DNA of 8,864 nt. Source: CALGLS01 sp047626155 (GTDB taxonomy: Bacteria > Bacteroidota > Bacteroidia > Chitinophagales > Saprospiraceae). Shown piece after piece: positions 1-6,128 of this stretch; position 1 is the first letter of the stretch; each line of letters opens with the position of its first letter. The notes under the pieces were generated by a model. It was not told the origin of the DNA, did not search any database, and was given only the letters and a program-made list of their open reading frames with translations. A program made the translations under genes and the position numbers. The stretch is from assembly GCA_047626155.1 (NCBI GenBank), contig JBLHRR010000187.1, positions 1-8,864 on the forward strand, written 5' to 3'.

Positions 1-1008
1 CTTTGGTTTCCGTTGGACTTTGAAACCAACACTCCCATCAGAAATATGAGGAGCTCTTTGACAGAACTCAAGTTGGTAACTGATGATGAATTCATTAGAT
101 TGAACATCAATGGGGAAGTAGTAGAGCGACGTGATTTGACCTTGCCCTTCAACTTCTTTGGATTCCGGCCAGCACTTGGCGAGTATTCTTTCATTCGTTT
201 GGTAAGGGCACAGGTGGCTTACTCAAGACCAGGCTTATCCGACAGTATTGTTCAGAAGCCGTTAATGGAAATGCATTTGACCAAACAAGCCGTTCAACAA
301 ATTTACCGGAAGGATATAGATGACATTGATCCGGGGAAAAATCTAAGCTTTGAAGAATTTGCACGAGTTACGGGTGCTTATAATGGGGACGAATCCAAAT
401 ATCTTCTAGTTACACTTAATAACACCAATGGTTCCAACAGCATTCACAGCTTGTACCTAATGGACTTGGGCTTAAACGCACAACGAACGCAGAGTAGCGG
501 CATAACGGTTGACAAACGGATTGACATTGACCTTACCGCCGATACCCGACTGGTTTCTAATACTAAATTCATCAATGGTAATTTTTACCTCTGTACAGAG
601 TTTGGGGCCTGGCGAATTGATCCTGTTAGCGGAACCGCTGCTAAAATAGCGACCAGCTGGATCAAAGATGTTTTTGAAAAGGAAGGCAAAGTTTACCTGA
701 CGAGCTTCAATGATTTTGAGTTTTTGGTCTCTTCGGATAATGGAACCACCTTCGGGCCAGTTGGGAATAATGGCACTTCTCTCAAGTTCGTAGAAGTGGT
801 CAACGATCAGGTTTTCACCCAGGAGCAACTCGGCCTCCCCTGGAGAATGGCCGAAGATGACCTTGGCACGGACTCGGCGCTAATCATTAATAAAGATTTT
901 GAAGATAGTGGAGCTGAATATTGGAATATAGATTACTTCTACAACCGCTATTATATCAGCATTCAGAAACAGCTTTACTACACAGAAGACCTGCAAGTGG
1001 AGGATTAG
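1..1008 (+). CDS. Beta-propeller-like protein with an Asp-box, 5'-truncated by window edge
   Basis: The reading frame is open from the first base (L-W-F-P-L-D-F...), so the true start lies upstream. The TTG at position 13 is only an internal Leu codon. 335 residues are visible, ending in a double stop (TAG TAG, 1006-1011). The sequence is rich in short beta-type segments alternating with Gly/Asn/Asp turns. A motif S-S-D-N-G-T-T-F at about visible residues 244-251 (730-753) fits the Asp-box pattern SxDxGxT[WF] found in BNR/sialidase-type and related beta-propellers. Just before it, G-A-W-R-I-D-P-V-S-G-T resembles a propeller blade strand and turn. I infer an envelope or exported propeller protein, but the N-terminus that would show a signal peptide or lipobox is missing. 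No catalytic residues can be assigned. No Bacteroidota C-terminal sorting domain is seen at the end (...LYYTEDLQVED). The specific function is unknown. The next gene is 555 bp away, so co-transcription is doubtful. Confidence 0.75.
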   Translation, partial: LWFPLDFETNTPIRNMRSSLTELKLVTDDEFIRLNINGEVVERRDLTLPFNFFGFRPALGEYSFIRLVRAQVAYSRPGLSDSIVQKPLMEMHLTKQAVQQIYRKDIDDIDPGKNLSFEEFARVTGAYNGDESKYLLVTLNNTNGSNSIHSLYLMDLGLNAQRTQSSGITVDKRIDIDLTADTRLVSNTKFINGNFYLCTEFGAWRIDPVSGTAAKIATSWIKDVFEKEGKVYLTSFNDFEFLVSSDNGTTFGPVGNNGTSLKFVEVVNDQVFTQEQLGLPWRMAEDDLGTDSALIINKDFEDSGAEYWNIDYFYNRYYISIQKQLYYTEDLQVED

Positions 1009-1063
1009 TAGCTAACACTAACATAGTATACACTTTTCAAAACAAAATTTTATCAATTGATAC

Positions 1064-1273
1064 CTCCTCGGGGCAGGGCTGATCAGTTCTGTTTTAGGGA
1101 ATTTTGAAGAAAATTTATTGATCAAAATTTCAACCAAAATCAAAATTAAAAGCCCTATACATGGAATTCACGGTAGAAGGTTTTGATTTTGATTCACATT
1201 TTAATTTTGATTTTAAAAATCACCCCTTTTCAATTAGAACTGATCAACCCTGCTCCTCGGGGGGGGGGGGCAG
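1064..1273. repeat. Nested inverted-repeat element flanked by short direct repeats
   Basis: The outer arms are 1073-1090 (GCAGGGCTGATCAGTTCT) and 1236-1253 (AGAACTGATCAACCCTGC), complementary at 17 of 18 positions. Inside lie perfect arms 1136-1151 (AAAATCAAAATTAAAA) and 1199-1214 (16 of 16). A smaller hairpin is formed by 1100-1107 and 1122-1129 (AATTTTGA/TCAAAATT, 8 of 8). The block is bounded by a direct repeat CTCCTCGG(G)nCAG: G4 in the left copy (1064-1076) and G12 in the right copy (1253-1273). No protein is encoded. The form suggests a small non-autonomous repeat (MITE- or REP-like), or a long structured RNA or attenuator between the two genes. A mobile origin is inference, since only one copy is present in the window. 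Confidence 0.5.
1259..1270 (+). repeat. Homopolymer run of 12 G
   Basis: Twelve consecutive G in otherwise AT-rich sequence, at the right end of the inverted-repeat element. The matching left copy of the flanking motif has only four G, so the tract has probably expanded by slippage. It lies outside any coding region, about 295 bp upstream of the next start codon. It could be a variable tract or a length error in sequencing. Confidence 0.85.
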
Positions 1274-1411
1274 CCACTCGTTAAGGAGACTGGGAGAGTA
1301 GTATTGGCAAAAAGCGTATCAGTAATTAAGGACAAAGAATGGCTCTTCTCGGCTATTAGAACCTTTACAATTTTCCTATTTCGGTGCAGTTCTTGTATTC
1401 ACCCTCTGAGG

Positions 1412-1428
1412 TATAGTGATATACTATA
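1412..1428. promoter_or_regulatory. Perfect dyad TATAGT-N5-ACTATA, possible operator
   Basis: Two 6-bp arms (1412-1417 and 1423-1428) are exact inverted repeats around a 5-bp spacer, GATAT. The site lies about 135 bp upstream of the 1137-aa gene. Size and symmetry would suit a dimeric regulator, but a dyad this short and AT-rich can arise by chance. No regulator gene is nearby. Confidence 0.2.
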
Positions 1429-1563
1429 ATATCATTGCACCAAACTATTTCCTATTTTTATCAAAAGCATCAAAAAGACTAAAGAATCTGCCCATTCCCC
1501 AACCATCTCTATTATTAGATATATGGGTAAGGACAACACTCCAATGGTAGGGTTTTAACTGAC

Positions 1564-4500
1564 ATGAAACTGATTAAAAGTTACCATATCCTCTTACTAC
1601 TCTGTTTCTCCTTTTCTCTAAGGGCACAACGAGCATCTGCCTTAGCCGGAGATTTGATCAGTCAATTAGAAAATAGTGTCCGCTCTGGGCAGAAGAAAAG
1701 CCTGCGTGATCTTGGTAGTTTACTCAATAAAGAAGAAGGGAATGAACAAGCCCTGGATGTTTTGCAGCGCTACACCATGTTTACGGCTGAGGAAATGGAT
1801 CTTTCCAAATCGCCATCCAAAGCAGAATTTCTTAACTTTTATTATGATAATGAGCCTAATTTTCAGTTTTCTGAATTAACGGGCAATTTTTATCTCAGTC
1901 CTTTAGAAGAACGAAAAATAAAGACAAAGATAGAATCGGTCGATGTCATCGGCGCTGAAAAAGCGCTGAGCCTCCTTCATAAAACAGAGGAATCTATTAT
2001 TGAGGCCATCCAAAATAAAATGGAGGGGAAGCTTATCAAAAAGATCAATTTTTTAAAAAAGCTAGACCTTCCTGAAGCAGACCTTTTCTTACTTGATCTC
2101 GCTGATCAACTTCGTGTGCCCTCTGATAAGCAATGGTCTCCTGCCGTCTATCAAAGTCTTTCTGAAGCACTAGTTTACACATCAGACATCAGAAGCCTAG
2201 AGTCTATATTAGGTCTCCTTACGGAAAATAGGATAGAAGCTAAGGTGGCACTCTCTCAACTTGCCATGATTTCTAACATTTCACTTCCGAAAGAAACAAG
2301 TAAGCGTGCTGCTCTTCAACAATATAAATACTTCATTGACTCCTTAGGCACTTTGGAAAACATCAGAATGTACGGTTACGAAAAGCTTTTTGACTTCCGA
2401 CCTGCTTTTTTTAAAAACATTGCCGATTACTTCGGACGAGTACTCTGTTTTGCCAACGGGCGCGAATGGCTGGTACATAATGCCATCAACGACTTAATAA
2501 AAACAACACACCCACGTGCTTTGTTTTATATGTCGGCGGTAGGTTTTAAAAATGAATACCACTATCCGGACGTTTCTTACAAATTTACATCTGCCGTAAC
2601 GGACATCCAAAAATTAACGCATTTCAACCTTGGCGTTGAGAACCAAAACGGGACTATGGTTACTGCTGAACAGGGGGAAACGGATCGACAAACCAAATTG
2701 AATTTCCTTACCTATTGGGCCACCAAGTACAATGACTATGAGTGGGACGCCAGTAGAGACATGTTTGTGAATAAGCATCAGGCACTGGAAAAAACACAGC
2801 ATTATGAACGGCTGTTTCGTCGATTGAATTCGCGAAACGATTCTGTGGCGATGGCTTCCTTTAAGCAATTGACAGAAGGTGACCCCAGTGAAATCATAGC
2901 ATTGGCCAATAAATATCGGCAGATGTTCCGCTCTTATAATCAAACACTTCCCCCTTTCAAGTACAAATACCTGGAACAATTGGCCGAGTTGACGCTCTTT
3001 TGTAGACGTTATAAAATCAGCTACGAGCCAAGTAAAAACCTGAGCGGATTACTGAAAGAATTATGCCTAGCCAGTGACCAGTCCGAACGCTATAACCTAG
3101 AAAACAAGATTATTGAAAATATATCTAACACTGATATCACGCCACTAGAATACTGGGCTTGCGTCCACCAAGAAAATGAGGAAAATAATTTCTCTGTTGG
3201 TCGTATTCTGGATATTTATTACTCCAAGCACTGGAATGAAATTTTGAAGGACAATCTGCAATTACGTTTGTTCCTCAAAAAAGCTGACCTCTATAAAAAC
3301 ATTGGGGTTATTGGTGTATGCAATACCTATCTTAACAAGTTCGATCTCAATCAGGCAGGTCTCAAAGAGCGATTAAAGTCGATTCAGAAGGAAGAAACAG
3401 ATGAACAAATCCTCAATCAAATTGCTCAACTGGCCGCTTTTAACGACAGTGAAGAAGCCAGTGCCTTTTCTGACTTCATCGCAGAACCTTTGTACTTTGA
3501 TAAGAGAGATATAAAAATATTGCCCCCTCCTACCCTTGATGATTTGAAACAAGTTATTCAAATGATCCAGGAAGAAACGGAGAACGGCGTTATAGGAAAA
3601 CTCTTTTTCTATCTGAGGTTACACCCAACTCTTAAGAGCGTTCCGCATCTGATGGAGTTGGCAGCCAATGATAGAGTCATTGCTGAAAAAAGAGGAAAAA
3701 CGGTAACATTGGGCGATCAGGTTACTCCTATTCTGGAAAGAATCTTCAATTATGATTACCCAATGACGGCCACGGATAAAATATATGACATCCGACCCTG
3801 GCTAGAAAAATGGGGAACAGATCAGGCGAATTATTTGAAATGGCCAAAGAGTTTCTTTGAAGAAAAGATGACCTTCCTCGAGGAACAAGAAGAGCTGAGT
3901 ATTGACGACATCAACCTTATTACGGAGTCGCAAAATTACGACAGTACCTACAAGGAATTTATTTTAAAATCGCTTCTAAAAGTAAAACCAACAAAAAACA
4001 TTCGTTCCTTAAACATAGAGCCTAAGCTTTCTATAACAACAGATTTACAATATTTTGAAACTTTTGAATTCTCTTACAAAGAACTGGATGATATTCCAAA
4101 ATTGTTCGAACTAAACGATCCAGCTACACTTCTTAAGTTCTTAATCCAAAGAGCTGACCTTTTTGAGATGGAGAAAAAAGGTTCTTTTTATAACAATATG
4201 TTTCGGCATGCCTGGTTTTCCACTTACCTCAACAGTGGCGACGCCGACTTGGTAACGGTTGCCTACGTTCAACAGACGCTTGAAACGTACCTGGATGAAA
4301 GTGAATACATGAGTGAGTATGAGGAACAGATTACGACTTTGCACGTGGCTCAACTGCAAAATATTGGTAAGCCTCTGGAGGAAAGACTATTGGCTCCTTT
4401 TGATTTGAATGCAGATGTCTCAGCTAAGGCTAAAATTCAAGAGACCATTATTTCTACTGTTTCCTATGAAGAGATTGGAATCATTGCCAAACATTTTGCA

Positions 4501-4977
4501 GGCCTCTCAGCTACTTTAGGCAAAGAGCCCTGGGCTTTTTTATATCGTGACTTCGGTATTCCCGTTTTTAATTTGAATGAAAAACAAGCCTATATTTCTT
4601 TTCGTAGAAATCTTAACAATATGACGGAGTACGAATTGTATTTCCACTACATCAAAAAGTTTGGTGTAGATTTCTATGACAAAAAAGGAAATCTGGATTA
4701 TGAAAAAATTGCGAACATACTTCGCTTTGATTCCGTCACGCCTTTCGTAGGTGGAGGTGGTGGAAAACGCGATTACCACGGTTATGGCATCATCAAATTA
4801 CTGGAACTTACATTTGCTACCCGCCTGGGCTTCCACGAAAAGCTTAACGAAAGCCAATCTTTTTACACCTTCTCTACAGCCAAAAGAAACAAAGCCTGGA
4901 TTGACTTTCTACTGGAAAGGAACCTAATCCTAATTCCGGAAGAAGAAGCACCTTCTTTTAATCGTCTGGTGGAGTAA
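1564..4977 (+). CDS. Large exported helical protein of unknown function (1137 aa)
   Basis: I do not recognise this family. The ATG start is supported by an immediate signal peptide: K-L-I-K basic start, hydrophobic core LLLLCFSFS, then L-R-A|Q near residue 22, the usual Bacteroidota signal peptidase I junction. The Cys in the core is not in a lipobox, so a lipoprotein is unlikely. The mature chain is long, charged and predicted by eye to be mainly alpha-helical, with many Leu-spaced amphipathic segments like alpha-solenoid (HEAT/TPR-type) proteins, but I could not define a repeat unit. The most distinctive stretch is near the C-terminus (residues 1060-1075): P-F-V, five Gly, K-R-D-Y-H-G-Y-G. 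This looks like a conserved functional loop. It is not a Walker A motif because Lys is followed by Arg rather than Ser/Thr. No transmembrane helix is obvious after the signal peptide and no C-terminal sorting domain is seen. A periplasmic or surface location is inferred. It stands alone, with 555 bp before it and 256 bp before the next start. Confidence 0.85.
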   Translation: MKLIKSYHILLLLCFSFSLRAQRASALAGDLISQLENSVRSGQKKSLRDLGSLLNKEEGNEQALDVLQRYTMFTAEEMDLSKSPSKAEFLNFYYDNEPNFQFSELTGNFYLSPLEERKIKTKIESVDVIGAEKALSLLHKTEESIIEAIQNKMEGKLIKKINFLKKLDLPEADLFLLDLADQLRVPSDKQWSPAVYQSLSEALVYTSDIRSLESILGLLTENRIEAKVALSQLAMISNISLPKETSKRAALQQYKYFIDSLGTLENIRMYGYEKLFDFRPAFFKNIADYFGRVLCFANGREWLVHNAINDLIKTTHPRALFYMSAVGFKNEYHYPDVSYKFTSAVTDIQKLTHFNLGVENQNGTMVTAEQGETDRQTKLNFLTYWATKYNDYEWDASRDMFVNKHQALEKTQHYERLFRRLNSRNDSVAMASFKQLTEGDPSEIIALANKYRQMFRSYNQTLPPFKYKYLEQLAELTLFCRRYKISYEPSKNLSGLLKELCLASDQSERYNLENKIIENISNTDITPLEYWACVHQENEENNFSVGRILDIYYSKHWNEILKDNLQLRLFLKKADLYKNIGVIGVCNTYLNKFDLNQAGLKERLKSIQKEETDEQILNQIAQLAAFNDSEEASAFSDFIAEPLYFDKRDIKILPPPTLDDLKQVIQMIQEETENGVIGKLFFYLRLHPTLKSVPHLMELAANDRVIAEKRGKTVTLGDQVTPILERIFNYDYPMTATDKIYDIRPWLEKWGTDQANYLKWPKSFFEEKMTFLEEQEELSIDDINLITESQNYDSTYKEFILKSLLKVKPTKNIRSLNIEPKLSITTDLQYFETFEFSYKELDDIPKLFELNDPATLLKFLIQRADLFEMEKKGSFYNNMFRHAWFSTYLNSGDADLVTVAYVQQTLETYLDESEYMSEYEEQITTLHVAQLQNIGKPLEERLLAPFDLNADVSAKAKIQETIISTVSYEEIGIIAKHFAGLSATLGKEPWAFLYRDFGIPVFNLNEKQAYISFRRNLNNMTEYELYFHYIKKFGVDFYDKKGNLDYEKIANILRFDSVTPFVGGGGGKRDYHGYGIIKLLELTFATRLGFHEKLNESQSFYTFSTAKRNKAWIDFLLERNLILIPEEEAPSFNRLVE

Positions 4978-5233
4978 GTTTAGTTAATTCGGGGTATTAG
5001 TTAATTAGTGCTCTTAATTTGCATCAAAATGTAGCTTTTTCGTAGCGTCGTAGCGATTACCTTTCCTTCATTCCCAAACTTATTCCAGTCCATTTATACC
5101 AGATTCCAAAATATCCACTATTTTTAGGGCGTTATTCCACCAACTATTCCGGACAAATATTCGTTTGAGTAATAAGTTGTTGATTATATTGGAGTTGCAT
5201 ACTCCATTTTATCTTACTAAATATAACTTTCCT
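4978..5233. other. Spacer with two short direct repeats
   Basis: No gene is seen. TAGTTAATT occurs at 4981-4989 and again at 4998-5006, and an 8-bp unit TCGTAGCG is tandemly duplicated at 5040-5055. No convincing terminator hairpin with a T-run follows the stop codon at 4977. A candidate promoter for the next gene lies at the right end. Confidence 0.5.
5164..5192 (+). promoter_or_regulatory. Candidate Bacteroidota-type promoter for the small barrel gene
   Basis: TTTG at 5164-5167 and TATATTGG at 5185-5192 (one mismatch to TAnnTTTG) are separated by 17 bp, within the range described for Bacteroidota promoters. Transcription would begin near 5198, leaving a leader of about 35 nt before the ATG at 5234. 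If real, it excludes the in-frame TTG at 5165 as a start codon. Confidence 0.35.
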
Positions 5234-5881
5234 ATGAAAAAGATTCTGAAAACTACGATGTTGATGTTAGCCTGCTTGTTTATTGTAGGCGTAACAGATG
5301 TGGATGCTCAATACGGCAAAAAGAAAAAGAAGAAAAAGAAAGTAGAGAAAGTCGAAGAGGCTGATAACGATGATTATTTTGATGAGAGCGGAGGAAAGTT
5401 TATTGATAAGCTGTGGTATGGAAGTGGGCTTACCTTAGGTTTTGCAGGGGGGAATAACGAAAGTGTTTTTACCATTGGCATTTCTCCTATGGTCGGTTAT
5501 AAACTTACAGACAGGTTTTCTGTTGGTCCACGAGTTGTTCTGGATTATACTTTATACAAAACAAACCAAGTTTCAAATTCCGTTCAGCGGGTAGATTTAG
5601 TCACCTACGGCCTGGGCTTCTTTGGAAGAGCCAAAATATTCCAAAGCCTTTTTGCACACGCTGAATACGCCATTCTTAGTCAGGCTTTTCCTGCTCAAAG
5701 TGGTAATGACTTAGTAACTTTCAGACAGAACACCAACAACTTTTACATTGGAGGTGGTTATCATAGCGGCGGCGGCGGCGGCCTCGGCTATGAAATTGTA
5801 CTACTGTACAATACTTTAGAGCCTGATGATTCAATTGATCTACCTATCGACTTCCGTGTTGGATTCACCTGGGGATTCTAA
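5234..5881 (+). CDS. Small outer-membrane beta-barrel (porin-like) protein
   Basis: 215 residues. I chose the ATG at 5234 over an in-frame TTG at 5165 because it directly begins a signal peptide (MKKILKTTMLMLACLFIVG...V-D-A|Q, cleavage after residue 25), whereas the extra 23 residues would precede that signal. The mature N-terminus is odd: Q-Y-G, then eight Lys (29-36), then an acidic stretch (E-E-A-D-N-D-D, 41-47). From about residue 60 the chain shows alternating beta-strand patterns (e.g. YGSGLTLGFAGG, GISPMVGYKL) and ends in F-R-V-G-F-T-W-G-F, a terminal aromatic typical of outer-membrane barrels inserted by the BAM complex. Size and strand count suit an eight-stranded barrel of the OmpA/OmpW-like porin-family type. 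Residues 179-183 are five Gly encoded by five GGC codons in a row. The substrate or role is unknown. A strong terminator follows directly. Confidence 0.8.
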   Translation: MKKILKTTMLMLACLFIVGVTDVDAQYGKKKKKKKKVEKVEEADNDDYFDESGGKFIDKLWYGSGLTLGFAGGNNESVFTIGISPMVGYKLTDRFSVGPRVVLDYTLYKTNQVSNSVQRVDLVTYGLGFFGRAKIFQSLFAHAEYAILSQAFPAQSGNDLVTFRQNTNNFYIGGGYHSGGGGGLGYEIVLLYNTLEPDDSIDLPIDFRVGFTWGF

Positions 5882-5890
5882 CGTGACTCT

Positions 5891-5949
5891 TTCTAGAAAT
5901 AAAAAAAAGGTGGTCGCTGTATAGTGACCACCTTTTTTTATTTCTAGAA
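5891..5949. terminator. Strong bidirectional intrinsic terminator
   Basis: Arms 5891-5915 and 5926-5949 pair almost completely: TTCTAGAAAT, then A8 opposite T7 (one bulged base), then GGTGGTC/GACCACC. The stem continues with a wobble and two pairs to a GTAT loop. The GC core is followed by a T-run on both strands, so it can stop transcription of the barrel gene (stop codon 10 bp upstream) and of the converging receptor gene. Confidence 0.9.
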
Positions 5950-5966
5950 TAGGCTTTAGGTTCGTT

Positions 5967-6028
5967 AGCAGGGAGCCGAGGGAATGCCAAGGCTTACCTC
6001 CCGCTCCTAAAAGAGGGCGTCCGCCCGC
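5967..6028. repeat. GC-rich palindromic patch between converging genes
   Basis: Two structures sit in a locally GC-rich stretch. The first is an imperfect hairpin, AGC-A-GGG-AGCC (5967-5977) against GGCT...CCC-GCT (5991-6005). The second is a perfect 5-bp inverted repeat GGGCG-TC-CGCCC (6015-6026). Read on the minus strand, the second is followed by TCTTTT, so it could be a weak first terminator for the receptor gene about 100 bp after its stop. It could also be a remnant of a dispersed palindromic repeat. Confidence 0.35.
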
Positions 6029-6128
6029 ATAATAGAGCCATTAAATTTTGTTGGTAAACTTAATCATTCTTTATCCCGAAGGGGTTTATTTTGAGCTGAT
6101 CATTAATTCAACTAGAAACAACTCCCTC

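Larger units (their letters stand above)
1009..1563. other. 555-bp non-coding spacer with nested inverted repeats
   Basis: No credible reading frame covers this AT-rich spacer. It holds a 12-bp perfect palindrome TATCAATTGATA (1051-1062), a nested inverted-repeat element (1064-1273), a run of 12 G (1259-1270) and a short perfect dyad (1412-1428), listed separately. I found no exact TAnnTTTG promoter element in front of the following gene. The nearest is TATTTTTA at 1453-1460, with a TTG 15 bp upstream, which is too weak to call. No clear Shine-Dalgarno sequence precedes the ATG at 1564, which is normal for Bacteroidota. Confidence 0.7.

Noticed and set aside
472..828. 118-aa minus-strand reading frame inside the first gene
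   Set aside because: It lies fully opposite a long coding frame with sensible protein features and has no recognisable domain or upstream signal.
1597..1614. Cys in the signal peptide of the 1137-aa protein as a lipoprotein site
   Set aside because: The residue before Cys is Leu rather than Gly/Ala/Ser, and the Cys is inside the hydrophobic core. The A|Q junction fits signal peptidase I.
2614..2979. 121-aa minus-strand reading frame, and similar short ones at 1676-1879 (+), 3373-3561, 4141-4359 and 4540-4779 (-), within the 1137-aa gene
   Set aside because: All are shadows of the long exported-protein frame, with compositions typical of out-of-frame translation.
4741..4788. Glycine-rich G5-K-R loop read as a nucleotide-binding Walker A motif
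   Set aside because: Walker A needs GxxxxGK followed by Ser/Thr. Here Lys is followed by Arg, there is no matching Walker B, and the protein is exported.
5165..5233. TTG start giving a 238-aa version of the barrel protein
   Set aside because: It would put 23 residues ahead of a typical signal peptide, and the region overlaps a candidate promoter. The ATG at 5234 is better.
6080..6110. CTGATCA-containing stretch near 6097 as a second copy of the inverted-repeat arm at 1073-1090
   Set aside because: Only about 8 bases are shared and no partner arm is nearby, so it is consistent with chance.
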